NCBI GenBank assembly: GCA_002840535.1
Contig: PHBH01000010.1
Span: 124,001 to 188,000, forward strand
DNA: 64,000 nt
Direction: 5' to 3'
Origin: Deltaproteobacteria bacterium HGW-Deltaproteobacteria-15
GTDB taxonomy: Bacteria > Desulfobacterota > DSM-4660 > Desulfatiglandales > HGW-15
A program made the translations under genes and the position numbers. A model generated the notes under the pieces. The model worked only from the letters and a program-made list of their open reading frames with translations. It ran no database searches and had not been told where the DNA came from. Below are positions 41,419 through 50,203 of the stretch, one piece after another; position 1 is the stretch's first letter; each line of letters begins with the position of its first letter.

Positions 41419-44193
41419 CTAATCGCTTGGCCTAAGAAGTGCGGCAGGCCGATAGACTTCTTTCCCACCATCTGGTACATACTCGTAAGTCTGAACAGCG
41501 GGAAATGTATTAAGCAACTGTCCGATGAGCATTGCCAACCCCGCTGGAACAGCCGCAAAAAGATGCACTGTGTTGACTCTGCCATATTCTCGGCGAAGTG
41601 ACCGCATAGCTTCTTGGACGGTAGTGGCAATGTCTAATGCCTCACCGGGTGATTCAATATGGTAGGGAATCTCTCCTTCCTTGCGGATATGACACATTGC
41701 GCGCAAGGGCGGGAGGGCGGGTTGTGTTTGAGCAAAAGGGGGCTCGACGTCGTCTTCGACAGAAACGAGAACTGCAAAATCGCTCGCATCGATCTTTTTG
41801 CTAAAATTGCGACACTGAAATCCTGTTTTTATGCGCTTAGCATCCAGATTCCACAGTTGGTCGGGTTGCCCTCGGGTAACCTGCCGCCACGATGCCCGCA
41901 AACCGCTGTTAGAAGTGAATTGACAGCCGAAGGCAATCGCGGCAGAAAGCGTTGGTGAGCCGAACGCAATGATTTCACGGCCTGGGGCATATTTGCGGAT
42001 TGCATTGCATATGCATGAGAGCGCGGGGAGTAGTTCCTGATTCCATACGCTCTGTGGAGTCTCCTTTCCGATAAAGCGCTCCGACCAATCAAGTGTGAGG
42101 GCATTGCCCGTAAGAAAACCGGGAGAGTATCTGACGAAAAAGCCGACTTGTATCGGCAATCCGTCGGTCAGGCTCGTATGAATCGCTTGCATTCTTTGGA
42201 TCAAGATACGGTTTGCTATAGTAATGGCATCTGAAGTTGAAAGAACTTTCGAGGGAATCCTTTCAATGTTCCAATCTGAAAGTATTTGGGCAGACAAATG
42301 GTTGCTGGTGACCTTGCCAGCCTCTTCATAGTCCGAAACACCTACGGCCACAGGAACGACGAAGAAGCCGTCGCTCGCCTCGCTGCGTTTGATGATCCTG
42401 GGAATTTCAACACCCCGAATAATGGCAGATTCTTCGACTTCGGGGGTAATAAGTAGAACGGCACTTGCAGTTGAAGGATCGTCCAGTATCCTTCGGATTT
42501 GATCCTCAGTGGGAACTGTTCCAAGATCCTGTATGTCCTGCCAAGTAGGGATACCGTGTTCATGCTGTGCAGCGATCAATAGGGCTGCTTCCTTGTTTCG
42601 TATTCTTCGATAGCTCAAGAACGAACGCCCCGTTGGATCTGTTGCAATATGCTTTGCCCTCGCGCGGACCTCATGAACTTTAACCTCATTTCCATTTCCA
42701 TCACGTGCAGTATCCGACCATTCACGCGCAAGCTCATCATCTCGCCCGCTACCTGCTTGGGATTCGGCGTGATGCCGTTGCTCTTCCCCTGCCTTGCCGT
42801 TGTTCAACTCCGGTAGGAAGATTTCAATATCGAACTTCATAGGGTGCTTCTTCCACATTCCAGCCGCCTCAAGTTTGTTCTTGATCAATGAGGCTATCTG
42901 CCTCTGTTCTTCTTCACTCAGAAGCGCGTCTATTGCTTTGATAATCCTTTCTAGTGCCAATCTGTCGTTCGGTCGTATGATTGAAATCTGCTTCATTAGA
43001 TCTGAAAGGGCGACTGCTTCAGACTTGTGTATGTGTGCCTTTGGTGGGGGTGAAGGGCGAGGGACATGCGTGTGTTTCATAGGACGTGCTGGCTGCTGAT
43101 CAACAAAGGGCCACTCTCTCCCTGGCCTTGGCAGTGATTCAATATCATTGAACTCAAGTTTTGCCCATCCAAAGGGGTACACTCCATTGCCGAGCGTCCT
43201 TGTAGTACCCCAAGGAAGGGGTTTCCCATCCCTTCCTTTCCGGGTCCATGGCTTTCTGACATCATCTAAGGTCATGCACTCCACATGCGAGAAGTGGCCG
43301 ATCCTCAAAAGGGCCTCGTTTGTCTTGAGTTCTCTGACCACCTTATTCATAGGCTTGATCCGTTCTCGAATTGATACATCGGAAAGGGTGTAGAAATTTC
43401 TGTATTCCTCTTCGTATTTTGGCACATAGAATGCGCAAAGCATGTCGAGGAGCGAGTGGGGCGTAACGGGTGTATTGTGAAGCATAAAAGATTCCATTGA
43501 AAGATGAAGCGGATATGTTACCGCTTGATTTCTCTGACAAAGGCTGTACGCAGCCTCCACATGTCCTTTGGGAGTAGGGGTTCTATCAGGGTTTTTCGAG
43601 ATCTCCCTTGCCTCCAAGATCGCTGTACCCCATTCCTTTAACGGAACATCCCAGACCTTGATCCATTTCATGGGATCATTCTTTATCTGGCCAAAGATCT
43701 TCTTGTTATAGTCGCCAGCTCCCTTACTCTTTCCCGTATCTCGGCTGGTAACTCCGGCGACTCTGGCGAGTGCATTTGCCAATCCGGTTCGAATTGCTCC
43801 TTTTATGGAACTCCCTGGTATATAGGGTTCTGCCTGGTTCCTCGGCATGGGTGAAATGAGTACCTGGTTTGCGGGATCCTTTCCTTTCACCGCTCTCTCG
43901 TAGGTCTCAATGAGTGATGCGCACTCGACAGGTATGGAACACAAACCTGCAGACTGCAGGTCTAACTTTTCGGCAACAATGGAGCGCAGTTGGGCAAAAC
44001 TGTCCGATCCTGCAACCTTTAGAAACTCTTCCTTCTTATCGTATTGATCCAAAAATGCCAGGAAATCTATAAGCCAAAGCTTGCCATCTCGAATTACATA
44101 CGAAAATGGGTCCAACTCATCGCCCGTTCCCACGTGGATGGGCGATAGAACATGGAGACGCGCACTAACGGGTTTCGTTTGCATTAAGGGCAT
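41419..44193 (-). CDS. csm5: Csm5-TIR-SAVED fusion protein of the type III-A CRISPR complex
   Basis: 924 aa in one uninterrupted frame. Residues 1-352 are Csm5, a RAMP protein: LSPIHVGTGDELDPF, YIPGSSIKGAIRTGLANAL and the C-terminal GNGVYPFGWAKLEF. Residues 385-460 are a helical extension (DRLALERIIKAIDALLSEEE). About 520-620 is a TIR-like domain: RSFLSYRR, IPTWQDIQDLG, AVLLITPEVEESAIIRGVEI with Glu596 at the usual catalytic position, and FVVPVAVG. About 670-920 matches SAVED, the cyclic-nucleotide sensor (IIAFGSPTLSAAIAFGCQF, VHLFAAVPAGLAMLIGQLLN, VQTYEYVPDGG). Csm5 alone is usually near 400 aa. The start overlaps csm4 by 29 bases. Inferred role: a cOA-activated NADase built into the complex. 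Confidence 0.88.
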   Translation of the reverse strand: MPLMQTKPVSARLHVLSPIHVGTGDELDPFSYVIRDGKLWLIDFLAFLDQYDKKEEFLKVAGSDSFAQLRSIVAEKLDLQSAGLCSIPVECASLIETYERAVKGKDPANQVLISPMPRNQAEPYIPGSSIKGAIRTGLANALARVAGVTSRDTGKSKGAGDYNKKIFGQIKNDPMKWIKVWDVPLKEWGTAILEAREISKNPDRTPTPKGHVEAAYSLCQRNQAVTYPLHLSMESFMLHNTPVTPHSLLDMLCAFYVPKYEEEYRNFYTLSDVSIRERIKPMNKVVRELKTNEALLRIGHFSHVECMTLDDVRKPWTRKGRDGKPLPWGTTRTLGNGVYPFGWAKLEFNDIESLPRPGREWPFVDQQPARPMKHTHVPRPSPPPKAHIHKSEAVALSDLMKQISIIRPNDRLALERIIKAIDALLSEEEQRQIASLIKNKLEAAGMWKKHPMKFDIEIFLPELNNGKAGEEQRHHAESQAGSGRDDELAREWSDTARDGNGNEVKVHEVRARAKHIATDPTGRSFLSYRRIRNKEAALLIAAQHEHGIPTWQDIQDLGTVPTEDQIRRILDDPSTASAVLLITPEVEESAIIRGVEIPRIIKRSEASDGFFVVPVAVGVSDYEEAGKVTSNHLSAQILSDWNIERIPSKVLSTSDAITIANRILIQRMQAIHTSLTDGLPIQVGFFVRYSPGFLTGNALTLDWSERFIGKETPQSVWNQELLPALSCICNAIRKYAPGREIIAFGSPTLSAAIAFGCQFTSNSGLRASWRQVTRGQPDQLWNLDAKRIKTGFQCRNFSKKIDASDFAVLVSVEDDVEPPFAQTQPALPPLRAMCHIRKEGEIPYHIESPGEALDIATTVQEAMRSLRREYGRVNTVHLFAAVPAGLAMLIGQLLNTFPAVQTYEYVPDGGKEVYRPAALLRPSD

Positions 44194-45199
44194 CGCTCAT
44201 GTCCTCCAGCAGTTTGAAGGGTACGGTGATGGGCACACCACAGTGCCTTATGCGAGTATCCGAGTGGATACCTTCGAGTAGCGGCCGGTCTTCTAGTGAC
44301 TCTGACATCAGAAAGACTGCACCGGGTTCATACATCAGAATAGGCTTTTTGAAAGGTCTGGGTTTGCCGCCCGTTGGACTGAATACGGCGAAGTTTCCAC
44401 CGAGTTTGCCGAATTTGGTCCTGAGACGATAAAAGACTTTGTAGGATCCCATGTTGTTAAAGGAGCAGAGGGATAAAGATAGACGTGCATTACCCTCAAT
44501 CGTATCAAACTCATCGGCGGTAAAAGAACTGTCCACGGCAGTGTTGAACCTTCCCATTCCAATGGACTTATCTGCGCCAAACCCATTCTCGGGCAAGAAT
44601 TCAAGCAGAAACCAGACCACGAGATCTTGAAGTTCCGGCAAGTTCACTGATACATAAAGGTCAAACTGAGTCCCTTCGCGATACCAAGTCTTCTCCCTGG
44701 CAAAAACCCCGCCGCCCTCTGCCACGGTTCCGCTGATACGGTTAATTGTGTTGGAGGTCGATACCTCATCTTCGCCAATTGGTTCTCGGGTGGATGTCCC
44801 CTGTTGAAGGAATTCATCCAGGATCTTTTCTTCTGAATACCCCGCCTTCAATCTATGCCACTGCTCTAGCTTCAGGAGTCGTTTCTTACTGAGTGCTTTG
44901 GCTCTCATGAAGCCTTCGAATTCTGCCTTCTTGCTCTTGCCGAAGTGCTTGTGTACAAGTTGAGTAAGACGATTCCTGCCAAGTGGCGGTATGGTAGGGC
45001 GAGGAAGATACCCTGTCGGAAAGGCGGATGAAAAGAGGACAGGCGCGGGCTTCCCCTTGGCAAAGTTTGCCAAGAGTTCCTCAAGGTAGTTTTCCCCTGA
45101 TCGATAAAGAACCGCCCAACAGAAATGGCCGAAGAGGGTATCAGACATGAGTGGCGTAATAACAGGTGAAGCAGGTGTGAGCCTGAAGCGGTTGATCAT
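44165..45199 (-). CDS. csm4: Csm4, type III-A RAMP subunit
   Basis: 344 aa, caps the 5'-handle end of the crRNA beside Csm1. Typical features: SDTLFGHFCWAVLYRSGE near the start, GYLPRPTIPPL, NTINRISGTVAEGGGVFARE and the glycine-rich loop ENGFGADKSIGMGRFNTA. GGAGGG precedes the ATG, and the gene overlaps the csm5 fusion by 29 bases. Intact. Confidence 0.94.
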   Translation of the reverse strand: MINRFRLTPASPVITPLMSDTLFGHFCWAVLYRSGENYLEELLANFAKGKPAPVLFSSAFPTGYLPRPTIPPLGRNRLTQLVHKHFGKSKKAEFEGFMRAKALSKKRLLKLEQWHRLKAGYSEEKILDEFLQQGTSTREPIGEDEVSTSNTINRISGTVAEGGGVFAREKTWYREGTQFDLYVSVNLPELQDLVVWFLLEFLPENGFGADKSIGMGRFNTAVDSSFTADEFDTIEGNARLSLSLCSFNNMGSYKVFYRLRTKFGKLGGNFAVFSPTGGKPRPFKKPILMYEPGAVFLMSESLEDRPLLEGIHSDTRIRHCGVPITVPFKLLEDMSDALNANETR

Positions 45200-45215
45200 T
45201 GGGACCCTCCTGTGA

Positions 45216-45899
45216 TCACTCCACTTTGATTGTCTTTATGTAGTCAGGTTGCATTTTTTCGTTATCGATCCTGATCTCGCTAAATTCAATCTGACCACAT
45301 CCTCTAGACCCGGCGCCCCCCAGCGCATCATGCTCAAGCATATGCATGGCCTTGAGCACCGTCATGAAGTAATCATCCGAATCTCCTTCGAATACTTTGA
45401 AGGAAATATTGAAATCGAATTCCACTCCCGCAGGCACGCGTTCAATGGGCCTTGGATTGGCCTCACCGGTGATGCGGTTGATGGCGTTCTCATACTTTAT
45501 TTCCATGGGGAGATCGCCTTCTTTGAACTTCTTCTCCCAATCTGGACTTAAGAATGCGTCCCTTACCACAAGCCTCGTAGGGCCAAGGTCATCATTCCTT
45601 TTATTCGCGGATGTGCCGAAGACAGGGCACACAGGGCATTTCTTATCCCCACAGTCGCAGGGATTTCCCTGGGTTCTGGGATCGCGACTGAGCCTTTCTT
45701 CTTTGATCTCAATCAAGGAGCGGAGTTTCCCCTTCAGGGATGATCCGGGAATATATGGTGCACGGCTACCAGGAAAGGGATCCTTGATGACTGGGTTGTC
45801 TAGCCCACCGATCTCGATGCTCTCCTTGGAAGCCCCGATATGAAGCCCGGTGAGAAGGTGAATTCGGCCTTTAATCGTCCTTATCCTCTGGAGTTTCAT
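45216..45899 (-). CDS. csm3: Csm3, type III-A backbone RAMP and target-RNA nuclease
   Basis: 227 aa from the ATG with AAGGAGGG upstream; a GTG two codons earlier is less well placed. Backbone subunit that cuts bound target RNA at 6-base intervals. The catalytic aspartate is Asp34 in EIGGLDNPVIKDP, the RAMP glycine motif is YIPGSSLKGKLRS, and a cysteine cluster (CDCGDKKCPVCP) probably binds zinc. The end GGAGSRGCGQIEF is typical. RNA cleavage is therefore probably active. Confidence 0.95.
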   Translation of the reverse strand: MKLQRIRTIKGRIHLLTGLHIGASKESIEIGGLDNPVIKDPFPGSRAPYIPGSSLKGKLRSLIEIKEERLSRDPRTQGNPCDCGDKKCPVCPVFGTSANKRNDDLGPTRLVVRDAFLSPDWEKKFKEGDLPMEIKYENAINRITGEANPRPIERVPAGVEFDFNISFKVFEGDSDDYFMTVLKAMHMLEHDALGGAGSRGCGQIEFSEIRIDNEKMQPDYIKTIKVE

Positions 45900-45913
45900 T
45901 CCCACGCCCTCCT

Positions 45914-46321
45914 TTAATCGTTAGAGATACCCATTCCGTAATAGAAACCAACCACAGCCTCAAAGTGAAGCATGAAGGCCTCAAAATCAGGCAGTTCATT
46001 GATCAGATCCACGTTCCTGCTCAAGAAGTCGCGGAAACTGTCAGGGATTTTTCGGCTCCTGGGGTTGGCCGCATAGCTTGCCTTTGACTTCACCATCTTA
46101 ATCATAGGGAGAACTCTATCGAAACCCTTTGATTCAACCTTCTTTTGCAGTTGTCTGAACTCTCCGAAAAATCGTCGGAGCTGTGCAGATGTGAGACTCT
46201 TGTCGCGTAGAAAACGGCCCGGTTTGTTCGGGTCCTTCACTGCGAAACCTTCGGCAATCGATTTTGCGTCCTGGTCGAGTAATTGGATTTTGATGGCACC
46301 CTTCTCGTCTCGGTAGCTCAT
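45914..46321 (-). CDS. csm2: Csm2, small subunit of the type III-A complex
   Basis: 135 aa, helical, from the ATG (MSYRDEKGAIKI) with AAGGAGG upstream. Pattern: LTSAQLRRFFGEFRQLQKKV, MIKMVKSKASYAA and the C-terminal FMLHFEAVVGFYYG. It forms the inner filament of the complex along the crRNA-target duplex. Its start is 17 bases after the csm1 stop. Confidence 0.94.
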   Translation of the reverse strand: MSYRDEKGAIKIQLLDQDAKSIAEGFAVKDPNKPGRFLRDKSLTSAQLRRFFGEFRQLQKKVESKGFDRVLPMIKMVKSKASYAANPRSRKIPDSFRDFLSRNVDLINELPDFEAFMLHFEAVVGFYYGMGISND

Positions 46322-46338
46322 TGGTCGACCTCCTTTTC

Positions 46339-48822
46339 TCACTCTCCCTTTCTGTTGAGGGTAATCGCGTAGAATAGCGGGATATTCAGTTTGTCAAGAA
46401 GCGGACGCTCCGACACCCCTACGCAGAAGACCTTATAGAGCAGATCTATTTCTTCCTGATTTCTAGGCTTATCCTTTTCTTTTTCATATTGTATATTCCT
46501 CCCGATATCATAATGTGCCAACGCAAGATAGCGACCGAACTTAATCTCCCCACCATGGAGAAATCTTCGATACATTCTATGGTATTCCAAGAGTCTGTAT
46601 AGAAACGCCGTCGAGAACTTTGTTCTCTTGGATTCTTTTACTGCCCTGTCGAGCCTCTCGCCCAGATTTTTGAGTTCCTCTAATTCCGCCCAAGAAAACA
46701 TCTCGCCTAAGAGAGTCACGTGATCCTTCATGCCGCCTTTTTCTATGTGCTGTTTTGCCTTTTTCAAATCCTCTTCAGCCAACTCAGCGGCTTTCCTCAT
46801 GGGGAGTTTGGGCCTTGCAAGCCTGATCCCTGCTGAGAAGGTGATGTCTTGATTTTCAGCACAGAAATTCGAAAAGCTTTTTCTCATGAACAATGCGAAA
46901 TCGATCGTCTGCCACCATGGCCCCACAAAAAAGAGGTCATCTCCACCGGAGAAAACCACATAGATGTCAGGGTAGCGACTGCGTACGATTTCGGGGAGGT
47001 AGTCTGAGAAAAAGAAATTGAGCATCCTAGAGAGAAAAGCGAATCGTGCGACTGAAAGCTTTTCCCGAACACCCATGCTAAAAATGAGACCCATGTTGTC
47101 AACGTCCGCCTTTAAGAAAGCCAGGAGATCCCTTCCGATCAGTTCCCCTTCGTATTCCTTCATGGACTTGAGGGCGATCATGCCAAAGGTTTTAGGTTGA
47201 CCGGCTTTGATTTCGATCTCCCCCTCAAGCTTCTTGAACAGGGATGTCCATCTTTTGTCGGAGATCTCTTTTTCGGTGAGCACAGGAAGATGTTTGGCAA
47301 TACGGGCCCTGCCGAATCTGGCAGTGTCACTTAGAGCGCCAACTTCTCGAATGCCACTGAAGTCTGAAGGGGGATCTCTCAAAAGGCTAAGCATGATGCC
47401 TCCAGCAAGTCTCAGCGTGCCCTTATCGCCGTACACAAGATACTCTGTCGTGGGGAGATCTTTTCCAAGATCCAGAATCTGCTGGGCGCAGTCAGAGCAA
47501 ATAGAGGCATCTAGGCCCTTTTCATCGTATCTTCGGGTCGCATCCGCATCTGCAACGTTGATTCCGCAAAGTGTGCAGTTTCCACCCTCCCTATCATCAT
47601 AATCCTCGTTGAGAACCGGCCCCATTTTGTCGAGACTGTTCCTCAGTTTGAAGAACTTCGCAGCATCTCGTGCATCGTTTACTTCGTCCAGCTTTGATTT
47701 GAATCCCTTCATAAGGAAATCAGTTTGGTTCAAGCGGGTAGACCAGGTGAGATTCATAGTGAGGAGTCCTTTAAATTTTCGCCTGAACCAATCTTCCAGT
47801 TCCTCGCTGATCCGCGCAAGTTCATTTAGCACTGATGCGAGTAGTGGAACAATGAGGATGAATTTTCCTCCAGAGTCCATGAGACGGTCGACGGAGTATA
47901 GACCCAGTCTCTTTTCAATGGTCAGAATGACCGAACGAGTGAGGGACTGCAGATAAAATGATCTGGCCCTGAAAATCTTCGAAACACCACGTCCACTGCT
48001 CTTGCTGATCCCAAAGATGTAGTCCTGGATACCTGACAGATCTCCTGAAACCACCAAAGCTTTGTCTTGCTCGTCTTCCCACCGTAGAGGCAGGTTTTTA
48101 TGAGCATGAAAGGCAAAGATGGCCTGGGCTATACCCGCCGAGCTGAAAGAATGATCAAAAAGGGATACGTCGTGACTCAGTGTGTAAGTGTCAGAAGGAA
48201 CACACCATGTGAATCTCTCCAAAAGAGAAACCAGCGCGTCGAGATAAAGATGAAAGGGCAAATTCTGATCGAGCGAGCGGATCCCAGTGAGAAACTCGCT
48301 AAAGTGCCGCTGGTATTCATCCGGTGACCCTTTGGGAACTCCCTTCTGCGGAAACACTACCTCACTTCCTGACTCAAGGTGTACTAGCTTGTGATGCCAG
48401 TCCCCGGGTGGCACAAACTGATTTCTTGCAAGTTCAACTTGGTGAAAGCCCGAAATGAGGCGGGTCTCGCGACTGTGTTCAAATTCATCGAGATCCTCTT
48501 TTTCGGTTATGTCCGTCCCTGCACTTAGACGGTCAGCGACGCAGACCGCCATTTCCATGAGATTACTCTCGTCAGGGTTATGGTGGGCGGACGCCACACT
48601 CGCGATCTGAGCCCGCTGCTGCACCACCTCTAAAGGCAGTATGAGATCCTTTTCGATGAAACCATGCGTAAAGAGGGCGTGCTGATTAGCGGTATGGCCA
48701 TCCGCACCTTTCCTATAGTCCCCGTTTACGCCATTAGAATAGGGCCAGCCTGCTCTTTGAGCAAACTTGCCAATATCATGAAGCAATGCCCCCATAATGG
48801 CTGTTTCCAAGTCGAAACTCAT
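46339..48822 (-). CDS. csm1: Csm1/Cas10, large subunit with HD and cyclase domains
   Basis: 827 aa. The N-terminal HD nuclease motif is intact (HDIGKF, His15-Asp16), so target-activated DNA cleavage is expected. The two palm domains follow: FLKADVDNMGLI (573-) and the catalytic loop FSGGDDLFF with GGDD at 626-629, so synthesis of cyclic oligoadenylate is expected. A zinc ribbon lies between them (CTLC 416-419, CSDC 442-445). AGGAGG precedes the ATG. It is first in the csm operon. The intact cyclase matters because the only signal-responsive effector visible is the SAVED domain fused to Csm5. Confidence 0.96.
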   Translation of the reverse strand: MSFDLETAIMGALLHDIGKFAQRAGWPYSNGVNGDYRKGADGHTANQHALFTHGFIEKDLILPLEVVQQRAQIASVASAHHNPDESNLMEMAVCVADRLSAGTDITEKEDLDEFEHSRETRLISGFHQVELARNQFVPPGDWHHKLVHLESGSEVVFPQKGVPKGSPDEYQRHFSEFLTGIRSLDQNLPFHLYLDALVSLLERFTWCVPSDTYTLSHDVSLFDHSFSSAGIAQAIFAFHAHKNLPLRWEDEQDKALVVSGDLSGIQDYIFGISKSSGRGVSKIFRARSFYLQSLTRSVILTIEKRLGLYSVDRLMDSGGKFILIVPLLASVLNELARISEELEDWFRRKFKGLLTMNLTWSTRLNQTDFLMKGFKSKLDEVNDARDAAKFFKLRNSLDKMGPVLNEDYDDREGGNCTLCGINVADADATRRYDEKGLDASICSDCAQQILDLGKDLPTTEYLVYGDKGTLRLAGGIMLSLLRDPPSDFSGIREVGALSDTARFGRARIAKHLPVLTEKEISDKRWTSLFKKLEGEIEIKAGQPKTFGMIALKSMKEYEGELIGRDLLAFLKADVDNMGLIFSMGVREKLSVARFAFLSRMLNFFFSDYLPEIVRSRYPDIYVVFSGGDDLFFVGPWWQTIDFALFMRKSFSNFCAENQDITFSAGIRLARPKLPMRKAAELAEEDLKKAKQHIEKGGMKDHVTLLGEMFSWAELEELKNLGERLDRAVKESKRTKFSTAFLYRLLEYHRMYRRFLHGGEIKFGRYLALAHYDIGRNIQYEKEKDKPRNQEEIDLLYKVFCVGVSERPLLDKLNIPLFYAITLNRKGE

Positions 48823-48958
48823 GTTTCCTCCTGCGTATTTCTAGACGTGCTCATCTTTAACCCTCGAAAAAAGTTCACATGGACATACAGTTCATTGCCC
48901 CGTCAAGAAGGATGAAATGCTTAAGCATGGTGCTCGGGTATTTCACCGAGGCAAATGC

Positions 48959-49065
48959 TCATTCAATCGTATTCTCCCCAACCCCAGAACTCGTACCTTG
49001 CCCCACATTCACCTGTTCCCTCATCCTCAGAATAGGAAAGACGCCTGGTTCCCTCCAAATTGTTT
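48959..49065 (-). pseudogene. Decayed 3' end of a second cas6 gene
   Basis: Minus-strand text reads WREPGVFPILRMREQVNVGQ then GTSSGVGENTIE and a stop. This closely parallels the C terminus of the intact Cas6 (FLPLLRMGEQVNVGQGTSFG) with substitutions at the final glycine motif. Nothing recognisable of the upstream Cas6 remains. It lies between csm1 and the array, as if the locus once had a duplicated cas6-array unit. Confidence 0.7.
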
Positions 49066-49218
49066 GGCCCATGAATCTCTCAGTTCACCGGCATTCGCAG
49101 GAGCAACATCCTCGCTCATGCCTAGAGCAAAATGTGTGAATTATCTCTTCCAGTTCATTTGCTCTTGGAAATCAATATAGGCTTCGCTTTTCTTGCACGT
49201 GCAAGTTTCGTATTCCCT

Positions 49219-49334
49219 TAGACAAAGCCACAGAGTCGCAAAGGTTGTAGACGACAGGTAATACAACATCCGTTGTGAAAGAAGTCGTGTCGAAATGAGT
49301 TCTCTTCCTCCGCGTCTTTGTGTCTCCGTGCGAG
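49219..49334. repeat. CACAAAG-type hairpin element, divergent copy
   Basis: Left arm GACAAAGCCACAGAGTCGCA... near 49221 and right arm ...CGCGTCTTTGTGTCTCCGTG ending near 49334. It lies 36 bases before array C. Confidence 0.7.
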
Positions 49335-49370
49335 AATCTTCCTCTCTTCACTTGATCCCGCCGACGTTTC

Positions 49371-49990
49371 CCGCAATCGCCCGAAGGCTCTCCTTATCGT
49401 TCCCACCAAACCTGGATTGACGCAACCGATGACATCTGCCCACGACCGTCGCAATCGCCCGAAGGCTCTGCTCATCATTCCACCAAAAGTTTATTCATCA
49501 CACGAAGCCACAAAGTCACAAAGGGAGGGAACGAAGGCGATAAGTGCCGATTCTCAACTGCTGAACTACTGCTTCACAATTTCTCTTAAGGAAAAATCAT
49601 CCTCTCCGTGTCTTCGTGTCTCCGTGTGAGGACAATTCCTTGCCCCGCAATCGCCCGAAGGCTCTCCTTATCGTTCCCACGGCAGCAAAATGGTACTGGA
49701 GGAAGGATTCCAAGGAGCGTCGCAATCGCCCGAAGGCTCTCCATATCGTTCCCACGTCGTGTCGGATTAATGGGTTGCCTTTTGAGGGAACCATGATGTC
49801 GCAATCGCCCGAAGGCTCTTCATATCGTTCCCACAACTCTGGAGGGAGAACGTATGAGTGAAAAAGGGGAAATAAAATCGCAATCGCCCGAAGGCTCTTC
49901 ATATCGTTCCCACACAACATGATCGAGAGCGAGTTGCGGCGGCACGGCTACTCGTCGCAATCGCCCGAAGGCTCTCCATATCGTTCCCAC
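49371..49990 (-). CRISPR. CRISPR array C, seven repeats, interrupted by a hairpin element
   Basis: Repeats at 49371-49406, 49449-49483, 49645-49680, 49720-49755, 49799-49834, 49878-49913 and 49955-49990, 35-36 bases (37 with a preceding G that most copies share). They begin TCGCAATCGCCCGAAGGCTC; leader-side copies end CATATCGTTCCCAC, while the second copy ends TCATCATTCCAC like arrays A and B. Spacers are 39-43 bases. The gap between repeats 2 and 3 is 161 bases because a CACAAAG-type element sits in it. With minus-strand transcription the leader would be 49991-50203, next to cas6. Confidence 0.95.
49498..49632. repeat. CACAAAG-type hairpin element inserted in a CRISPR spacer
   Basis: Arms ATCACACGAAGCCACAAAGT... 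and ...CTCCGTGTCTTCGTGTCTCC flank an 80-base centre. About 14 bases on the left and 12 on the right are left between the element and the neighbouring repeats, as expected if it entered a normal spacer. Confidence 0.85.
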
Positions 49991-50203
49991 CCCACCCCTG
50001 CAATCCCCCTGGAAAACAGGGTCTTACTACCCGTAAAACGGTAACCTCCTTTCTCATAGCGGTTTTGGTGTAGCTCCAGGTGCAAGAATGGAGGTGTTTT
50101 CGAGATGAAAACCGAACAGCGGCGGTATCTTATGCCGAAGACGGTAACCTCCCTCGATTTTCACCATTTTCCCAACCTCTACTAAAGTGTCCGGTTTCCA
50201 GTG

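Larger units (their letters stand above)
48823..49370. other. Region upstream of csm1
   Basis: About 550 bases between csm1 and array C. It holds the cas6 relic (48959-49065) and a CACAAAG-type element (49219-49334), and must contain the csm operon promoter, which I could not place. The 35 bases before the first repeat may be a leftover spacer. Confidence 0.5.

Noticed and set aside
41033..41600. Plus-strand frames through CRISPR arrays A and B
   Set aside because: They translate the repeats (SQSPEGSAHHS and similar), a classic artefact of arrays.
49602..49861. Plus- and minus-strand frames across array C
   Set aside because: Repeat translation only; no start sites and no protein-like spacer content.
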